A stretch of 64,000 nt of DNA from Streptomyces sp. NBC_00390 (GCF_036057275.1 NZ_CP107945.1:1798001-1862000); one strand, 5' to 3'; shown: positions 22,184 through 57,140, numbered from the stretch's first letter. A program made the numbers and translations. The notes: generated by a model not told the origin, from the sequence alone.

Positions 22184-25100
22184 TCAGGAGATGCCGAGTT
22201 CGTCGTCGAGGAGCTCGTACAGCTCCTCGTCGCTCGCCGAGCTGAGGTCGTCCTCGTCCTCGGCTCCGCCGGCGCCTCCCGGATCGGCCGGCTCGTTCCC
22301 GTTCCAGCGGGCGAGCAGCGCCTGGAGACGCATGTTGATCTTGGTTCGGGTGATGTTGTCGACGCTGTCCGCTCCGGCGCCTTCGAGGGCGGCGGCGAGG
22401 CGGTCGATCCCGTCGAACACCGACACCGTCCCGCCCGTGCCGCCGGGGAGGTCCTTCAGCACCCGCTGAGCGAGCACCGTCGGCGTCGGGTAGTCGAAGA
22501 CCAGCGTTGCGGGCAGTCGCAGCCCGGTGGCCTTGTTCATCCGGTTGCGGAGCTCCACTGCGGTCAGCGAGTCGAAGCCCAGGTCGCCGAAGGCCTGGTC
22601 GGGCTGGACGGACTTGGCCGAGCTGTGCCCGAGGACGGCGGCGACCTCGGACCGGACCAGGTCCAGCACCACCTCTTCGCGCTCGCTCTCCGGCAGGTCC
22701 GCGACCCGCTGCGCCAGCGGTACGGCGACTGCCCGGTCCGTACGCCGCGGCCGGCCGCCGACCAGCGTCCTGAGCAGCGGCGGCACCGGGGCGGCCGCGT
22801 TCCGCAGGGCGGCGATGTCCAGCCGTGCCGCCACCACGAGGGGCTCCTCCAGCGCGAGCGCGGCGTCGAGGAGTTCCAGGCCGTCCTGATCGGACAGCGG
22901 CACGACGCCGCCGCGGGCGAGCCGGGTCCGGTCCGCTCCGCCGAGGTCCTCGGTCATGGTGCCGGTCCGCTGCCACAGGCCCCACGGCAGCGACACCGCG
23001 GGGAGCCCCTGCGCATGGCGGCGCCCGGCGAAGGCGTCCAGGAAGGCGTTGGCGGCTGCGTAGTTCGCCTGGCCGGGGGTGCCGAGCGTGCCCGCGAGCG
23101 AGGAGAAGACGACGAACGCCGACACCTCGCCCGTCAGCTCGTGCAGGTTCAGCACGGCGTCGACCTTGGGGCGCAGCACCGCGTCCAGGCGCTCCGGGGT
23201 GAGCGAACCGATCACGCCGTCGTCGAGGACACCGGCCGTGTGGACCACGGCCGTCACCGGCGTCCCGGCGAGTGCCCCAGCGAGGGCGTCGCGGTCGGCC
23301 ACGTCGCAGGCGGCCCAGTGCACTTCGGCGCCCGAGGCGGTGAGCTCCGCCTGGAGCTCCGCCGCGCCCTCGGCATCCGCGCCGCGCCGGCTCATCAGCA
23401 GCAGGCTGCGCACGCCGTGCTCGGCGACCAGGTGCCGGGCAACGAGTCCGCCCAGGGCGCCGGACGCGCCGGTCAGGAGCACCGTTCCGGTTCCGAAGTC
23501 CGGGGCGCCCTGCGGGGCGTCGGCGGCGGCCCTGGCGAGCCGGGGCAGCAGGAGCGTGTCGCCGCGCAGCGCCGCCTGCGGCTCCTCGGAGGCGACGAGC
23601 CGGGGTACGGCCGTCGCCACGGTGTGCTGCCAGTCGGTGTTCTTGTCGGTGTCGAGGAGGACGATGCGGTCCGGGTTCTCGGACTGCGCCGACCGCACCA
23701 GGCCCCACACGGCGGCCTGTGCAGGATCGGCCTGTGCCGGGTCGTCGCCGGCGGCGACCGCGCCCCGGGTCACCAGCACCAGGCGGGCGGCCCGGTCCTC
23801 GCCCAGCCACGCCTGCACCAGCCCGAGCACCTCGGCCAGGACTTCCCGGACCCGCTCGGCGTCGGTGCCCGACCCGGCCGGGCAGGGCACGACGACGGCG
23901 TCGACGTCCGCCTCCGCCCCGGTCTCCGTCTCCGGGGCGCAGAGGAGGGAGGCGATGTCGTCGTAGACGCGTAAGGCCGGGCCGTTCGCCTCAGACAGCG
24001 CAGCGAGCGGCGCCCACTCAACGGTGAACAGGGAGTCCCGGGAGCGCGTACGGAGCTGGTCGGCCGACACCGGGCGCAGCGTCAGCGATTCCACCGAGAC
24101 GACGGGCCGACCCGTGCCGTCGGCGACCTCCAGCCGTACCGCGTCGCCGCCGGCCTGCGAGAGCCGTACCCGCAGGGCGGCCGCTCCGGTTCCGTGGACC
24201 GTGACGCGGGACCACGCGAAGGGCAGCAGGGGCCCGTCGGCTGCCGGTACGAGCCCGCCCGCCCCCAGAGCATGCAGGGCGGAGTCGAGCAGGGCCGGGT
24301 GCACACCGAACGCGTCCGCGTCGGCGTGTGCTTCGTCGGGGACGGCCAGTTCGGCGTAGACCGCGTCGTTGCCGCGCCAGGCGGCGCGCAGCCCCTGGAA
24401 GAGCGGGCCGTAGCTCAGGCCGAGGTCCGCCAGCCGGTCGTAGAAGCCGTCCAGGTCCACCGGCTGCGCGTCGGCCGGTGGCCAGCTGCTCAGGTCGGTG
24501 CCGGAAGGGGCCCCGCCGGTGGCGAGGGCGCCGGTGGCGTTGCGGATCCAGGGGCCTTCCCCGGCGCGCGAGTGCACGCTCAGCGGGCGGCGGCCGGAGT
24601 CGTCCTGGGCGCCCACGAGGACCTGGATCTGAACGCCGCCGTGCTCGGGCAGCAGCAGCGGTGCCTGCAGGGTGAGCTCCTCGACCACGTCGCAGCCGGT
24701 CTCGGCCGCGGCGTGGGCGGCCAGCTCGACGAAGGCCGTGCCGGGCAGCAGCACCGTGCCCAGCACCGCGTGGTCGGCCAGCCAGGGCTGGGCCTTCAGC
24801 GACAGCAGACCGGTCAGCAGGTGACCGCCGGCGTCGGGCAGTTCCACCGCCGCGCCCAGGAACGGGTGGTCGGCGGAGTCCAGTCCGGCCGCCCGTACGT
24901 CGCCGCCCGGCGCGCCCGCTTCCAGCCAGTAGCGCTCGTGCTGGAACGCGTAGGTCGGGAGGTCGACGCGGCGGGCACCGGGCAGGACGGCGTTCCAGTC
25001 GATGGCGACGCCGTGCACGTGGGCCTGTGCCAGCGACAGCAGCAGCCGGTGCCGGCCGCCGTCGCCACGGCGCAGCGTCGGGATGACCACGGCCTCGGCC

Positions 25101-28100
25101 TCGGCGGCCTCGATGGCGTCCTGGATGCCCGCCAGCTGCACAGGGTGCGGGCTGACTTCGACGAACACGTCGTGCCCGTCGGCCAGGGCGAACCGGATCG
25201 CGTCGTAGAACCGCACGGTCTGCCGCATGTTGCGGTACCAGTAGCCGGAGCCGAGCTCGCCCGCGTCCAACCGCCCGCCCGTCACCGTGGAGTAGAAGGG
25301 CACGGCGCCGGGGAGGGGGCTGATGCCGGCGAATCCCTCGCCGGCCTGCGTTTCGACCTGCTTGATCTGCGGCGAGTGCGCGGCGTAGTCGACGGCGACC
25401 TTGCGGGCCTGGATGCCCTCCTTCTCGCAGTGCGCGAGCAGTTCGTCCAAGGCGTCGGTGTCTCCGGAGACCACGACGGTTCCGGGCCCGTTAACGGCGC
25501 CGATGCCGAGGCGGCCGGCCCACCGGCCGATCAGTTCCTGTGCTTCCTCGTCCGGGAGCGTCACCGAGGCCATGCCGCCGCGACCCTGGAGTTCGCGCAC
25601 CGCGAGGCTGCGCTGCGCCACGATGCGCGCCGCGTCCTCCAGGGAGATCGCTCCGGCGATCACCGCCGCGGAGACCTCGCCCTGGGAGTGTCCGACGACC
25701 GCGTCGGGGGTCACCCCGAAGGAACGCCATACCTCGGCCAGCGCGACCGTCATCGCCCACAGCACAGGCTGCAGGACGTCGACCCGATCCTGCTCCACAT
25801 CGGACGCCCCGCGCAGCACAGCGGTCAGCGACCAGTCCACGTGCGGCGCGAGGGCGCGCTCGCAGGCGTCGATCCGGTCACGGAAGACCGGCGAGGTCTC
25901 CAGCAGGTCGGCGGCCATGCCCACCCACTGCGCCCCCTGCCCGGGGAAGACGAAGACGGTCTTGCCGCCGGCGCGTGCGGTGCCCGTCACCACGCCGGGC
26001 GGCGTGGAGCCGTCCGCGACGGCGGCCAGCCCCTGACGGAGCTCCTCAAGGGTGTCCGCGACCACCACGGCGCGCTGTTCGAAGGCCGCCCTGGTCGTGG
26101 CCAGCGAGTAAGCCGCATCGGCCGCCGGGACCGCGGTGTCGCCGTCGCTGTCCTCCAGGAAGGACGCGAGGCGGGTGGCTTGCGCCCGCAGTGCTGCTTC
26201 GGTCCTGCCGGAGAGCACCCACGGCACGACTGCGCCGGAGTCGGGCGTGGGCGGCAGCTCCGCCGAAGCGGGTGCCTGTTCGATGATGGTGTGGGCGTTG
26301 GTGCCGCTGACGCCGAAGGACGAGATCGCGGCGCGGCGCGGGCGGTCCGACCCGGGCCACTCCACGGCCTCGGTCAGCAGCCGCACCTCACCCGCCGACC
26401 AGTCCACGTGCGGCGTCGGCTCGCCCGCGTGCAGCGTCCGCGGCAGCACACCGTGCCGCATCGCCATCACCATCTTGATCACGCCGGCCACACCCGCGGC
26501 GGCCTGCGTGTGGCCGATGTTGGACTTCAGCGAGCCCAGCCACAGCGGCCGGTCCTCCGCGCGCTCCTGCCCGTACGTGGCGATGAGCGCCTGCGCCTCG
26601 ATCGGGTCACCCAGCGTCGTACCCGTGCCGTGCGCCTCCACGACGTCGACATCGCCCGGGACGAGTCCGGCGGAGGCCAGCGCCTGCCGGATCACGCGCT
26701 GCTGCGCCGGGCCGTTCGGGGCGGTCAGGCCGTTGGACGCGCCGTCCTGGTTCACGGCGCTGCCGCGCACCACCGCCAGGACCTCGTGACCGTTGCGCAC
26801 GGCGTCGGAGAGGCGCTCCACGAGCACCACGCCCACGCCCTCCGCCCAGCCGGTACCGTCCGCATCCGCGCCGAACGCCTTGCAGCGGCCGTCGGGCGAC
26901 AGCCCGCGCTGCCGGCTGAACTCCACGAAGACCGTCGGGCTCGCCATGACGGTGACGCCGCCGGCCAGGGCCATGGTGCACTCGCCGCTCCGCAGCGACT
27001 GGATGGCCAGGTGGAGGGCGACCAGCGACGACGAGCACGCCGTGTCGATCGTGACGGCCGGGCCTTCGAGGCCGAATGTGTAGGCCACCCGGCCGGAGGC
27101 GACGCTGCCGGAGCCTCCGGTGGTGAGCAGGCCCTCGACGCCCTCGGGCAGTTCGCGCGGGCCCTGGCCGTAGTCGTGGTACATCAGGCCGGTGAAGACC
27201 CCGGTCCTGCTGCCCCGGACCGTCGCCGGGTCGATCCCGGCGCGTTCGAAGGCCTCCCAGGACGCCTCCAGCAGCAGCCGCTGCTGCGGGTCCATCGCCA
27301 GGGCCTCGCGGGGGCTGATGCCGAAGAAGCCGGCGTCGAAGTCGGCTGCCTCGTGCAGGAAGCCGCCGTCGCGCGCGTAGGTCTTGCCGAGGCACTCGGG
27401 GTCGGGGTCGTAGAGCGAGTCGACGTCCCAGCCGCGGTTGTCCGGGAACCGGGAGGTGCCGTCCCGGCCGGAGGCCACCAGCCGCCACAGGTCCTCCGGC
27501 GAGCGCACCCCGCCCGGGAGGCGGCAGCTCATGCCGACGATGGCGATCGGCTCGTCGGCTGCGACGGCGGACTGCCGCGCCGTGGACGTGGCCGCCGCGA
27601 CGTCGCCGAGCAGTTCGGTGCCAATGTGCCGGGCCAGGGCGGCGGGCGTGGGGTGGTCGAAGACGAGGGTGGCGGGCAGGCGCAGACCGGTGGCGGTGGA
27701 CAGCCGGTTGCGCAGTTCCACGGCCGTCAGGGAGTCGAAGCCCAGATCCTGGAAGGCGTGCGCGGGCTGGACGGCTCGGGGCGAGGAGTGCCCGAGCACG
27801 GCGGCGACCTCGGACCGGATCAGGTCCAGGACGGCCTCGTCGCGCTCGTCCCGGGTCAGCCCGGTGAGCCGGGCGGCCAGTGATCCGGTGGTGGCGCGCT
27901 GGGCGGTGCCACGCGTGGTGACGCGTACGAGCCCGCGCAGCAGTGCTGGTACGGTTCCGGCCGCCTGGTTCCGCAGGGCAGGGGTGTCGAGGCGGACCGG
28001 TACCAGCACGGGCTCGTCCGAGGTGAGCGCCGCGTCAAACAGCCGCAGGCCGTCCTCGGTGGCGAGCGGCAGTACGCCCGAGCGTGCCATCCGCGACCTG

Positions 28101-31100
28101 CCCACCTCGTCGAGGGCGTCGGCCATGGCGCCTTCCTGCCCCCACAGGCCCCACGCCAGTGAGATCGTGGGCCGGCCCTGGGCGCGGCGGTGCCGGGCGA
28201 AGGCGTCGAGGAAGGCGTTGGCCGCGGCGTAGTTGCCTTGGCCGGAGTTGCCGAAGACGCCCGCGGCGGAGGAGAACAGCACGAACGTCGTGCCCTCACC
28301 GGCGAGCTCGTGCAGGTTGAGCACGGCGTCGACCTTGGGCTTCAGGACGGCGTCCATGCGCTCCGGGGTCAGGGCGGCGATCACGCCATCGTCGAGCACG
28401 CCGGCGGTGTGCACGACGGAATCGACCGGAGTCCCGGCGAGCAGCCGGGCGAGTGCGTCGCGGTCGGCGATGTCGCAGGCGGCCCACGTCGCCTCGGAGC
28501 CGAGCGCGGTGAGTTCGGCCTCCAAGGCCGCGGCGCCCGGGGCGTCCGCACCGCGCCGGCTGACCAACAGCAGCCGACGCACGCCGTGGTCGGTCACGAG
28601 GTGCCGGGCGAGGGTTCCGCCCAGCGCGCCCGAGGCGCCGGTGAGCAGCACGGTACCCAGGCCGGAGGCACTGCCCTCGGTAAGGTCGGAGGCAGCGTCC
28701 TCGGCGGGGCTTGAGGCGGCGTCCTCCGTCGCCGGGGAGGTGGCACGGGCCAGACGCGGTGCGCGGATCTCCCCTTCACGGACGACGACGTGGGGTTCGC
28801 CGGAGCGCACGATGCCGGGCACCAGCTCGGCCGCGTCGGCCGGGCGGTCGGTTTCGATCAGCACGATCCGGCCGGGATTCTCCGCCTGGGCCGAGCGCAC
28901 CAGTCCGCCCGCAGCGGCGTGGGCGAGGTCGTCGCAGCGCGCCACCAGCACGAGGCACGGCGTCCGGTCCTCGGCGAACCACCGCTGGAGCAGCTGGAGC
29001 ACCTCGGCGGTGACCGCGCGGACCCGCTCGGCCTCGGGGGGCCCTTCCGGGCCGTTTGGGCATGGGACCACGACCACGTCCGGCTGCGACGGCCCGTCGA
29101 CGCCGGCCAGTGCGGCAGTGTCCGGGACGTACGCGACCGTCGTCCCGTCCGCGTCGTCGGACGGCAGGGGCAGCGGCACCCACTCGATCGCGAACATCGC
29201 GTCGCCGGAGCGCTTGCGAAGCTGCTCGGCGGACACCGCGCGCAGCGTCAGCGACTCCACCGACGCCACGGGCTCGCCGGCGTCGTCGGCCACGAGCAGG
29301 GACACCGTGTCCGTACCGGCCGGCGACAGCCGCACCCGTACGGTGGACGCGCCCGTGGCGCGCACGGACACCCCGGACCAGGCGAACGGCAGGAGCGGCC
29401 CGTCCGCTTCGGCCACCAGGGAACCGTCCGCACCGCCCGCGCCGATCGCGTGCAGCGCCGCGTCCAGCAGCGCCGGGTGCAGGAGGAAGGAGCCGGTGTC
29501 CGTGCCGTCCGGGAGAGTGACCTCGGCGAAGACCTCGTCGCCCGCGCGCCAGGCGCTCCGCAGTCCGCGGAACGCCGGGCCGTAGTCCAGGCCGAGGCCG
29601 GCCAGCCGGTCGTAGAAGCCGTCGAGGTCGACCGGCTCGGTGCCCGCCGGCGGCCACGCCGTGAGCGCCTGACCGGCTGCCGGGGCGCTCGCCTCATCGG
29701 TGACGAAGCCAGTCGCGTGCCGCACCCACGGCAGGTCGGTGTCGTCCTCGGGGCGCGAGTGCACGGTCAGCGGCCTGCGACCGGACCCGTCAGCCGCGCC
29801 GACCCACACCTGCACCGCGACGCCGCCCCGCTCGGGCACCACCAGGGGCGCTTCGAGGGTGAGGTCCTCCAGCAGTTCGCAGCCGGCTTCGTCGGCGGCG
29901 CGCACGGCCAGTTCGACGAACGCGGTGCCCGGCAGCAGCACGCTGCCCATGACCGTGTGGTCGGCGAGCCAGGGGTGCGTGCGCAGGGACAGCCGGCCGG
30001 TCAGCAGCCGCTCGTCACCACCGGCGAGAGAGACGGCGGCGCCCAGCAGCGGGTGGTCGGCGCAGTCCAAGCCGGCGGCGCGGACGTCGCCGGGCGCAGC
30101 CGGTGAGGCGTCGAGCCAGTAGCGCTCGTACTGGAAGGCGTAGGTGGGCAGTTCCACACGCCGGGCGCCGGGGAAGAAGGCGTGCCAGTCCGGGGAGACG
30201 CCGTGCGCGTGCAGTTCGGAAACCGCGGCGACGAGTGCGGCCCGCTCGGGGCGGTCGGCGCGCAGGGCGGGCACGCTGACGACGTCGCCGTCCAGGCAGC
30301 CCTGAGTGAGCGCGCTGAGGACGCCGCCGGGGCCGATCTCCACGAAGGTGGTCACGCCCAGGTCGCCGAGGGTCTGCACACCGTCGGCGAAGCGCACGGC
30401 CTCGCGGACGTGGCGGACCCAGTAGTCGGCGGTGTACGCGTCGATGAGCCGGCCCGTGACGTTGGAGACGACGGAGAGCTGCGGCTTCTCGAAGGTCAGC
30501 CCGCGGACGACCTGCGCGAAGTCCTCCAGCATCGGGTCCATCAACGGCGAGTGGAAGGCATGGCTGACCTTCAACCGGGACGTCTTACGACCCTGCTGCG
30601 TGAAGACCTCGGCAATCGCGGTGACCGCGTTCTCCGCACCGGAGACCACCACGGACTGAGGCCCGTTGATCGCCGCGATACCGACCTGATCGGTGAGATG
30701 CGGCAGGACCTCGTCCTCGGTCGCCTGGACCGCCACCATCGCACCGCCCGCCGGCAGCGCCTGCATCAGCGCAGCACGCGCCGACACCAGCTTCGCCGCA
30801 TCATCGAGCGACAGCACACCCGCCACATGCGCGGCCGCAATCTCGCCCACCGAGTGACCCGCCACGTAATCCGGCCGCACCCCCCACGACCCCAACAGCC
30901 GGAACAGCGCCACCTCAACCGCAAACAACGCAGGCTGAGTGCACCCGGTCTGGTTCAACTCCTCCGAATCGACGTCGACCGGCGCATCCAGACGCGCACA
31001 CACCTCGTCATACGCATCGGCGAACACCGGGAACGCCGCATACAGCTCACGCCCCATCCCCAACCGCTGCGAACCCTGACCGGAGAAGAGGAACCCGACG

Positions 31101-32845
31101 CGCCCGCCGGCGCCGAAGTGGCCGCGCACCACGCCCGGGGCCGGGGAGCCGGAGGACACTGCCCGCAGCCCCTCGGCGAGCTCCGCCGACGTCTTGCCCT
31201 GCACCACCGCGCGGTGCTCCAGGGCCGTGCGCGTGGTGGCAAGCGAGAACGCCACGTCCAGCGGTGAGACATCGGTGTCCGTACGGGACAGCAGGCGTTC
31301 GGCCTGGGCGCGCAGCGCCGCTTCGCTCTTGCCGGAGATCACCCACGGCACCGGCCCGCCCTCGGCCGGAAGTGCGGCCTCGACGGCGGCGGCTTCGGTG
31401 TTCTCCGCGCCTTCTTCTGGGGCCTCCGGGGCCTCTGCGTCCTGCGTGAACGCTTCGGCCGAGGGGGCCTCCTCGATGATCGTGTGCGCGTTGGTGCCGC
31501 TGATCCCGAAGGAGGAGATGCCGGCCCGCCGCGGCTGGTCCGAAGCCGGCCAGGGCGTGGGCTCGGTCAGCAGCCGTACGGCGCCCGCCGACCAGTCGAC
31601 GTGCGGGGACGGCGCGTCGACGTGCAGCGTGCGCGGCAGTTCGTCATGGCGCATGGCCATGACCATTTTGATGATGCCCGCCACACCGGCCGCGGCCTGG
31701 GTGTGGCCGATGTTGGACTTGATGGAGCCCAGCCACAGCGGCTTGTCGTCGGAACGGCCCTGCCCGTACGTGGCGAGCAGTGCCTGTGCCTCGATCGGGT
31801 CGCCGAGCCGCGTGCCCGTGCCGTGCGCCTCCACCGCGTCGACCTGCGCGGTAGTCAGCTGCGCAGCGGCCAGGGCCTGGCGGATCACCCGCTGCTGCGA
31901 GGGGCCGTTGGGGGCGGTCAGGCCGTTGGAGGCGCCATCCTGGTTGACGGCGGAACCCCGCACGACCGCGAGCACCTCGTGCCCGTTGCGGCGGGCGTCC
32001 GAGAGACGTTCCACCAGCAGCAGGCCGGCGCCCTCGCCCCAGCCGGTGCCGTCGGCACCGGCGGCGAACGCCTTGCAGCGGCCGTCGGGTGCCAGTCCGC
32101 GCTGGCGGCTGAAGCCGACGAAGGTGGCGGGGCCGGCCATCGCGGTGACACCGCCCGCAACGGCTAGTGAGCACTCGCCGTTGCGCAGCGCCTGGATGGC
32201 CAGGTGCAGGGCGACCAGGGACGACGAGCACGCCGTGTCGACCGTGACGGCCGGCCCTTCGAGGCCGAAGGTGTAGGCAACCCGGCCGGAGGCGACGCTG
32301 CCCGAAGTGCCCGTGCCCAGATAGCCCTCCAGGTCTTCCGGGGAGTTCTGCAGGGTGGCGAGGAACTCGTGGTTCATCACTCCGGCGAACACGCCGGTCC
32401 TGCTTCCCGCCAGAGAGGCGGCGTCGATGCCGGCCCGCTCGAAGAGCTCCCAGGACGTCTCCAGCAGCAGCCGCTGCTGGGGGTCCATGGCGAGCGCCTC
32501 ACGGGGCGAGATCCCGAAGAGGCCGGCGTCGAACTGCGCCACGTCGCGCAGGAACGCGCCCTGGCGGGCGTAACTGGTCCCGCGGTTCTCCGGGTCCGGG
32601 TCGTAGAGCGCGTCCAGGTCCCAGCCGCGGTCGGCGGGGAACTCCGAGACGGTGTCCCGGCCCCCGGCGACCAGCTCCCACAGATCCTCGGGCGAGTTGA
32701 CGCCTCCCGGGTAGCGGCAGCTCATCCCGATGATGGCCACCGGCTCCCCGGCGGCGTCCTCGTAGTCACGAAGGCGCCGCCGGGTCTCCTGGAGATCTGC
32801 GGTGACTCGCTTCAGGAAATAGCGGAGCTTGTCCTCGTTCGCCAC
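22184..32845 (-). CDS. pteA2: Polyene type I PKS, modules 5 and 6
   Basis: A bimodular PKS of 3553 residues starting at GTG 32845, with GAGGG about 9 nt upstream. An N-terminal docking helix (about residues 1-35) is followed by two KS-AT-DH-KR-ACP modules; KS cysteines are Cys206 and Cys1937. The C-terminus is an acidic docking tail ([15 protein letters not shown]). Both DHs keep HxxxGxxxxP, YGPxFxG and DxxxH, and both KRs have LDD, so each module should form a trans double bond. Module 5 takes malonyl-CoA. The module 6 AT is of the other clade (GHSQGE, YAAH) and should supply the only methyl branch. This matches the last two double bonds and the C16 methyl of filipin. It lies 73 bp downstream of pteA1 and 33 bp upstream of pteA3. 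Confidence 0.97.
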   Translation of the reverse strand: MANEDKLRYFLKRVTADLQETRRRLRDYEDAAGEPVAIIGMSCRYPGGVNSPEDLWELVAGGRDTVSEFPADRGWDLDALYDPDPENRGTSYARQGAFLRDVAQFDAGLFGISPREALAMDPQQRLLLETSWELFERAGIDAASLAGSRTGVFAGVMNHEFLATLQNSPEDLEGYLGTGTSGSVASGRVAYTFGLEGPAVTVDTACSSSLVALHLAIQALRNGECSLAVAGGVTAMAGPATFVGFSRQRGLAPDGRCKAFAAGADGTGWGEGAGLLLVERLSDARRNGHEVLAVVRGSAVNQDGASNGLTAPNGPSQQRVIRQALAAAQLTTAQVDAVEAHGTGTRLGDPIEAQALLATYGQGRSDDKPLWLGSIKSNIGHTQAAAGVAGIIKMVMAMRHDELPRTLHVDAPSPHVDWSAGAVRLLTEPTPWPASDQPRRAGISSFGISGTNAHTIIEEAPSAEAFTQDAEAPEAPEEGAENTEAAAVEAALPAEGGPVPWVISGKSEAALRAQAERLLSRTDTDVSPLDVAFSLATTRTALEHRAVVQGKTSAELAEGLRAVSSGSPAPGVVRGHFGAGGRVGFLFSGQGSQRLGMGRELYAAFPVFADAYDEVCARLDAPVDVDSEELNQTGCTQPALFAVEVALFRLLGSWGVRPDYVAGHSVGEIAAAHVAGVLSLDDAAKLVSARAALMQALPAGGAMVAVQATEDEVLPHLTDQVGIAAINGPQSVVVSGAENAVTAIAEVFTQQGRKTSRLKVSHAFHSPLMDPMLEDFAQVVRGLTFEKPQLSVVSNVTGRLIDAYTADYWVRHVREAVRFADGVQTLGDLGVTTFVEIGPGGVLSALTQGCLDGDVVSVPALRADRPERAALVAAVSELHAHGVSPDWHAFFPGARRVELPTYAFQYERYWLDASPAAPGDVRAAGLDCADHPLLGAAVSLAGGDERLLTGRLSLRTHPWLADHTVMGSVLLPGTAFVELAVRAADEAGCELLEDLTLEAPLVVPERGGVAVQVWVGAADGSGRRPLTVHSRPEDDTDLPWVRHATGFVTDEASAPAAGQALTAWPPAGTEPVDLDGFYDRLAGLGLDYGPAFRGLRSAWRAGDEVFAEVTLPDGTDTGSFLLHPALLDAALHAIGAGGADGSLVAEADGPLLPFAWSGVSVRATGASTVRVRLSPAGTDTVSLLVADDAGEPVASVESLTLRAVSAEQLRKRSGDAMFAIEWVPLPLPSDDADGTTVAYVPDTAALAGVDGPSQPDVVVVPCPNGPEGPPEAERVRAVTAEVLQLLQRWFAEDRTPCLVLVARCDDLAHAAAGGLVRSAQAENPGRIVLIETDRPADAAELVPGIVRSGEPHVVVREGEIRAPRLARATSPATEDAASSPAEDAASDLTEGSASGLGTVLLTGASGALGGTLARHLVTDHGVRRLLLVSRRGADAPGAAALEAELTALGSEATWAACDIADRDALARLLAGTPVDSVVHTAGVLDDGVIAALTPERMDAVLKPKVDAVLNLHELAGEGTTFVLFSSAAGVFGNSGQGNYAAANAFLDAFARHRRAQGRPTISLAWGLWGQEGAMADALDEVGRSRMARSGVLPLATEDGLRLFDAALTSDEPVLVPVRLDTPALRNQAAGTVPALLRGLVRVTTRGTAQRATTGSLAARLTGLTRDERDEAVLDLIRSEVAAVLGHSSPRAVQPAHAFQDLGFDSLTAVELRNRLSTATGLRLPATLVFDHPTPAALARHIGTELLGDVAAATSTARQSAVAADEPIAIVGMSCRLPGGVRSPEDLWRLVASGRDGTSRFPDNRGWDVDSLYDPDPECLGKTYARDGGFLHEAADFDAGFFGISPREALAMDPQQRLLLEASWEAFERAGIDPATVRGSRTGVFTGLMYHDYGQGPRELPEGVEGLLTTGGSGSVASGRVAYTFGLEGPAVTIDTACSSSLVALHLAIQSLRSGECTMALAGGVTVMASPTVFVEFSRQRGLSPDGRCKAFGADADGTGWAEGVGVVLVERLSDAVRNGHEVLAVVRGSAVNQDGASNGLTAPNGPAQQRVIRQALASAGLVPGDVDVVEAHGTGTTLGDPIEAQALIATYGQERAEDRPLWLGSLKSNIGHTQAAAGVAGVIKMVMAMRHGVLPRTLHAGEPTPHVDWSAGEVRLLTEAVEWPGSDRPRRAAISSFGVSGTNAHTIIEQAPASAELPPTPDSGAVVPWVLSGRTEAALRAQATRLASFLEDSDGDTAVPAADAAYSLATTRAAFEQRAVVVADTLEELRQGLAAVADGSTPPGVVTGTARAGGKTVFVFPGQGAQWVGMAADLLETSPVFRDRIDACERALAPHVDWSLTAVLRGASDVEQDRVDVLQPVLWAMTVALAEVWRSFGVTPDAVVGHSQGEVSAAVIAGAISLEDAARIVAQRSLAVRELQGRGGMASVTLPDEEAQELIGRWAGRLGIGAVNGPGTVVVSGDTDALDELLAHCEKEGIQARKVAVDYAAHSPQIKQVETQAGEGFAGISPLPGAVPFYSTVTGGRLDAGELGSGYWYRNMRQTVRFYDAIRFALADGHDVFVEVSPHPVQLAGIQDAIEAAEAEAVVIPTLRRGDGGRHRLLLSLAQAHVHGVAIDWNAVLPGARRVDLPTYAFQHERYWLEAGAPGGDVRAAGLDSADHPFLGAAVELPDAGGHLLTGLLSLKAQPWLADHAVLGTVLLPGTAFVELAAHAAAETGCDVVEELTLQAPLLLPEHGGVQIQVLVGAQDDSGRRPLSVHSRAGEGPWIRNATGALATGGAPSGTDLSSWPPADAQPVDLDGFYDRLADLGLSYGPLFQGLRAAWRGNDAVYAELAVPDEAHADADAFGVHPALLDSALHALGAGGLVPAADGPLLPFAWSRVTVHGTGAAALRVRLSQAGGDAVRLEVADGTGRPVVSVESLTLRPVSADQLRTRSRDSLFTVEWAPLAALSEANGPALRVYDDIASLLCAPETETGAEADVDAVVVPCPAGSGTDAERVREVLAEVLGLVQAWLGEDRAARLVLVTRGAVAAGDDPAQADPAQAAVWGLVRSAQSENPDRIVLLDTDKNTDWQHTVATAVPRLVASEEPQAALRGDTLLLPRLARAAADAPQGAPDFGTGTVLLTGASGALGGLVARHLVAEHGVRSLLLMSRRGADAEGAAELQAELTASGAEVHWAACDVADRDALAGALAGTPVTAVVHTAGVLDDGVIGSLTPERLDAVLRPKVDAVLNLHELTGEVSAFVVFSSLAGTLGTPGQANYAAANAFLDAFAGRRHAQGLPAVSLPWGLWQRTGTMTEDLGGADRTRLARGGVVPLSDQDGLELLDAALALEEPLVVAARLDIAALRNAAAPVPPLLRTLVGGRPRRTDRAVAVPLAQRVADLPESEREEVVLDLVRSEVAAVLGHSSAKSVQPDQAFGDLGFDSLTAVELRNRMNKATGLRLPATLVFDYPTPTVLAQRVLKDLPGGTGGTVSVFDGIDRLAAALEGAGADSVDNITRTKINMRLQALLARWNGNEPADPGGAGGAEDEDDLSSASDEELYELLDDELGIS
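22430..27560 (-). other. PKS module 6: KS-AT(methylmalonyl-like)-DH-KR-ACP
   Basis: KS about 27560-26275 (Cys codon 27035-27037). AT about 25975-24930: it has GQGAQWVGM and GHSQGE, and the specificity motif is YAAH (residues 2487-2490, near 25376-25387), not the HAFH of every other AT here. DH about 24895-24050, KR about 24020-22800 (LDD), ACP about 22680-22440. YASH is the usual methylmalonyl signature, so YAAH most likely selects methylmalonyl-CoA, although a larger unit cannot be excluded. By collinearity it makes the methyl-bearing C16=C17 double bond. Confidence 0.85.
27600..32750 (-). other. PKS module 5: KS-AT-DH-KR-ACP
   Basis: KS about 32740-31475 (Cys codon 32228-32230), AT about 31095-30110 (HAFH, malonyl), DH about 30070-29210 ([25 protein letters not shown]), KR about 29190-27960 (AGVLDDG, B-type), ACP about 27840-27600. 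Predicted to form the fourth double bond (C18=C19). Confidence 0.87.
30699..31080. repeat. AT segment shared by modules 5 and 2 (between genes)
   Basis: Roughly 380 bp of the module 5 AT recurs at 46441-46822 in pteA1 (offset 15742) and appears identical by eye; the flanks differ. It is another apparent conversion tract, this time between pteA2 and pteA1. Confidence 0.75.
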
Positions 32846-32918
32846 CGAAATCGTCCCTCACCCCTGCGAAGACTTACCGGAATTCGACAAAGGAGGTCAC
32901 CGGGACGCACGGGAACGG

Positions 32919-56153
<23,235 letters not shown>

Positions 56154-56159
56154 ATTGCG

Positions 56160-56166
56160 CTCCACC
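56160..56166 (-). promoter_or_regulatory. Ribosome binding site of pteA1
   Basis: On the minus strand GGTGGAG sits 6 nt before ATG 56153. This decides the start in favour of the ATG over the in-frame GTG at 56174. Confidence 0.7.
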
Positions 56167-56303
56167 ACCCACACAGAGAACGAAAAGGCACCGCACCGTG
56201 CTGGCCTCGGTACGGGCGATCGGCTCGACCGGGCGGCGACAAGTTGCAGTGTGACCCTAGTTTCGGGCCCGCGGCCGCATACCGCGGCTGCAGCGGATCA
56301 GAT

Positions 56304-56319
56304 CTAGGGGAATCCCCAA
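56304..56319. promoter_or_regulatory. PAS-LuxR (PimM/PteF type) operator, site 1
   Basis: CTAGGGGAATCCCCAA matches 14 of 16 positions of the published PimM operator consensus CTVGGGAWWTCCCBAG, with an almost perfect palindromic core. It is about 150 bp upstream of the pteA1 start. PAS-LuxR activators (PimM, AmphRIV, PteF) drive polyene PKS genes from such sites, so it is the likely activator site for pteA1. Confidence 0.75.
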
Positions 56320-56355
56320 TGGGCGACGGGACGAGCACCGGCAGCCGGGGTAAAT

Positions 56356-56371
56356 CTAAGGAGAACCCTAG
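56356..56371. promoter_or_regulatory. PAS-LuxR operator, site 2 (weaker)
   Basis: CTAAGGAGAACCCTAG matches 13 of 16 positions of the same consensus, with both CTA/TAG ends conserved. It lies just upstream of a possible plus-strand promoter, so it may serve the rightward gene or act with site 1 on pteA1. Confidence 0.55.
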
Positions 56372-56377
56372 GGGCAG

Positions 56378-56404
56378 TTGTGGGAGAACTACAGCTCGTA
56401 TAAC
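56378..56404 (+). promoter_or_regulatory. Possible rightward promoter (TTGTGG, 15 nt, TATAAC)
   Basis: TTGTGG at 56378-56383 and TATAAC at 56399-56404 resemble -35 and -10 elements; the 15-nt spacing is short. Operator site 2 ends 6 bp upstream, a usual place for an activator. It would drive the small gene at 56560. Confidence 0.3.
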
Positions 56405-56559
56405 CTTCCCCATTTTCCTCTGATGAAGAGGCCCCGTCTTTCATGGTGCATTTGCAAGCAGCCGAGAATCACTCAGCGCAGCCCTTCTCTACGGCACGCC
56501 CCTCAGATTGTCCTTTCGACCCGCCCGTCCCCTTCACACAAGCGCGCAAGGAGTGCCCA

Positions 56560-56712
56560 ATGACCCCGCTGCGGTACCCCGATGGGCACGTCGGCCACCT
56601 GGTCACCGGCCTGCAGACCGCGCGGTCCGACGCCACCCCCCGCGCCGAGCAGCGGGCGGCGGTGAAGGAGGCCGCCGAGCGGTGCCCGACAGCGGCCATC
56701 AGAATCGTATGA
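56560..56712 (+). CDS. Truncated ferredoxin-like protein (50 aa)
   Basis: AAGGAG at 56548-56553 lies 6 nt before the ATG, so this start is well supported. The end, VKEAAERCPTAAIRIV, is the C-terminus of the small 3Fe-4S ferredoxins that serve streptomycete P450s, including the final Cys-Pro ligand. The N-terminal half of such proteins, with the other cysteines, is absent: the protein begins MTPLRYPDGHVGHLV and contains a single cysteine. It therefore cannot bind a normal cluster. No frame upstream supplies the missing part. It is most likely a decayed relative of the P450 ferredoxin found in polyene clusters, or a small protein derived from it. It is divergent from pteA1 and shares its control region. 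Confidence 0.5.
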   Translation: MTPLRYPDGHVGHLVTGLQTARSDATPRAEQRAAVKEAAERCPTAAIRIV

Positions 56713-57093
56713 CCGTGGTGCCCTCGAAGGATCCTCTCGACATCGCCGCCGCAGCCGAGCGCAACACCGAAGCGAACACCGAACGCCACGGCTTGCCGAC
56801 CGGGGTCCGCGGCCCCACAGCGCGACATGCTCGCTCCATTACTGAACCTTGAACTCGTGTTGTCGGGTCATGCGGGGGTGGAGGGTGAGGCCGGCTCCTG
56901 CGAGGCAGCAGCCCGGGGCCGACTGCGGTACACGCGCCCACCCATGACGCCTACCGCGGGCTGCCCGGTCACCCAGAACACGTGCACACCCATCGGGTGA
57001 CCATGCGCGCTGCCCAAGCGGCCGGGCTTGGGCCGCTCTACCCGGACGCCGGTGCCCCGTGGCAGCCGCGTGTCCCCTACCTGGCCACACACC

Positions 57094-57121
57094 CGCACTC
57101 GGCCGTTCCCGAACCAAGAGG
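57094..57121 (+). repeat. Inverted repeat element A, copy 1
   Basis: 28 bp beginning CGCACTCGGCCGT. Its reverse complement occurs at 57871-57898 with 26 of 28 positions matching. Confidence 0.85.
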
Positions 57122-57140
57122 CGTGATCGGTGCGCGCAAG

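Larger units (their letters stand above)
56154..56559. promoter_or_regulatory. Divergent regulatory region between pteA1 and the ferredoxin remnant
   Basis: A 406-bp region without a convincing gene. It must hold the pteA1 promoter on the minus strand and, from the good ribosome binding site of the small gene at 56560, a promoter on the plus strand. Two PAS-LuxR type palindromes lie near its middle (separate entries), 52 bp apart, one nearer each gene. Parts are less GC-rich than the flanking genes. No exact -10/-35 pair for pteA1 could be fixed by eye. Confidence 0.7.

Noticed and set aside
56174..56174. GTG 56174 as the pteA1 start.
   Set aside because: No ribosome binding site precedes it, while GGTGGAG precedes ATG 56153 by 6 nt.
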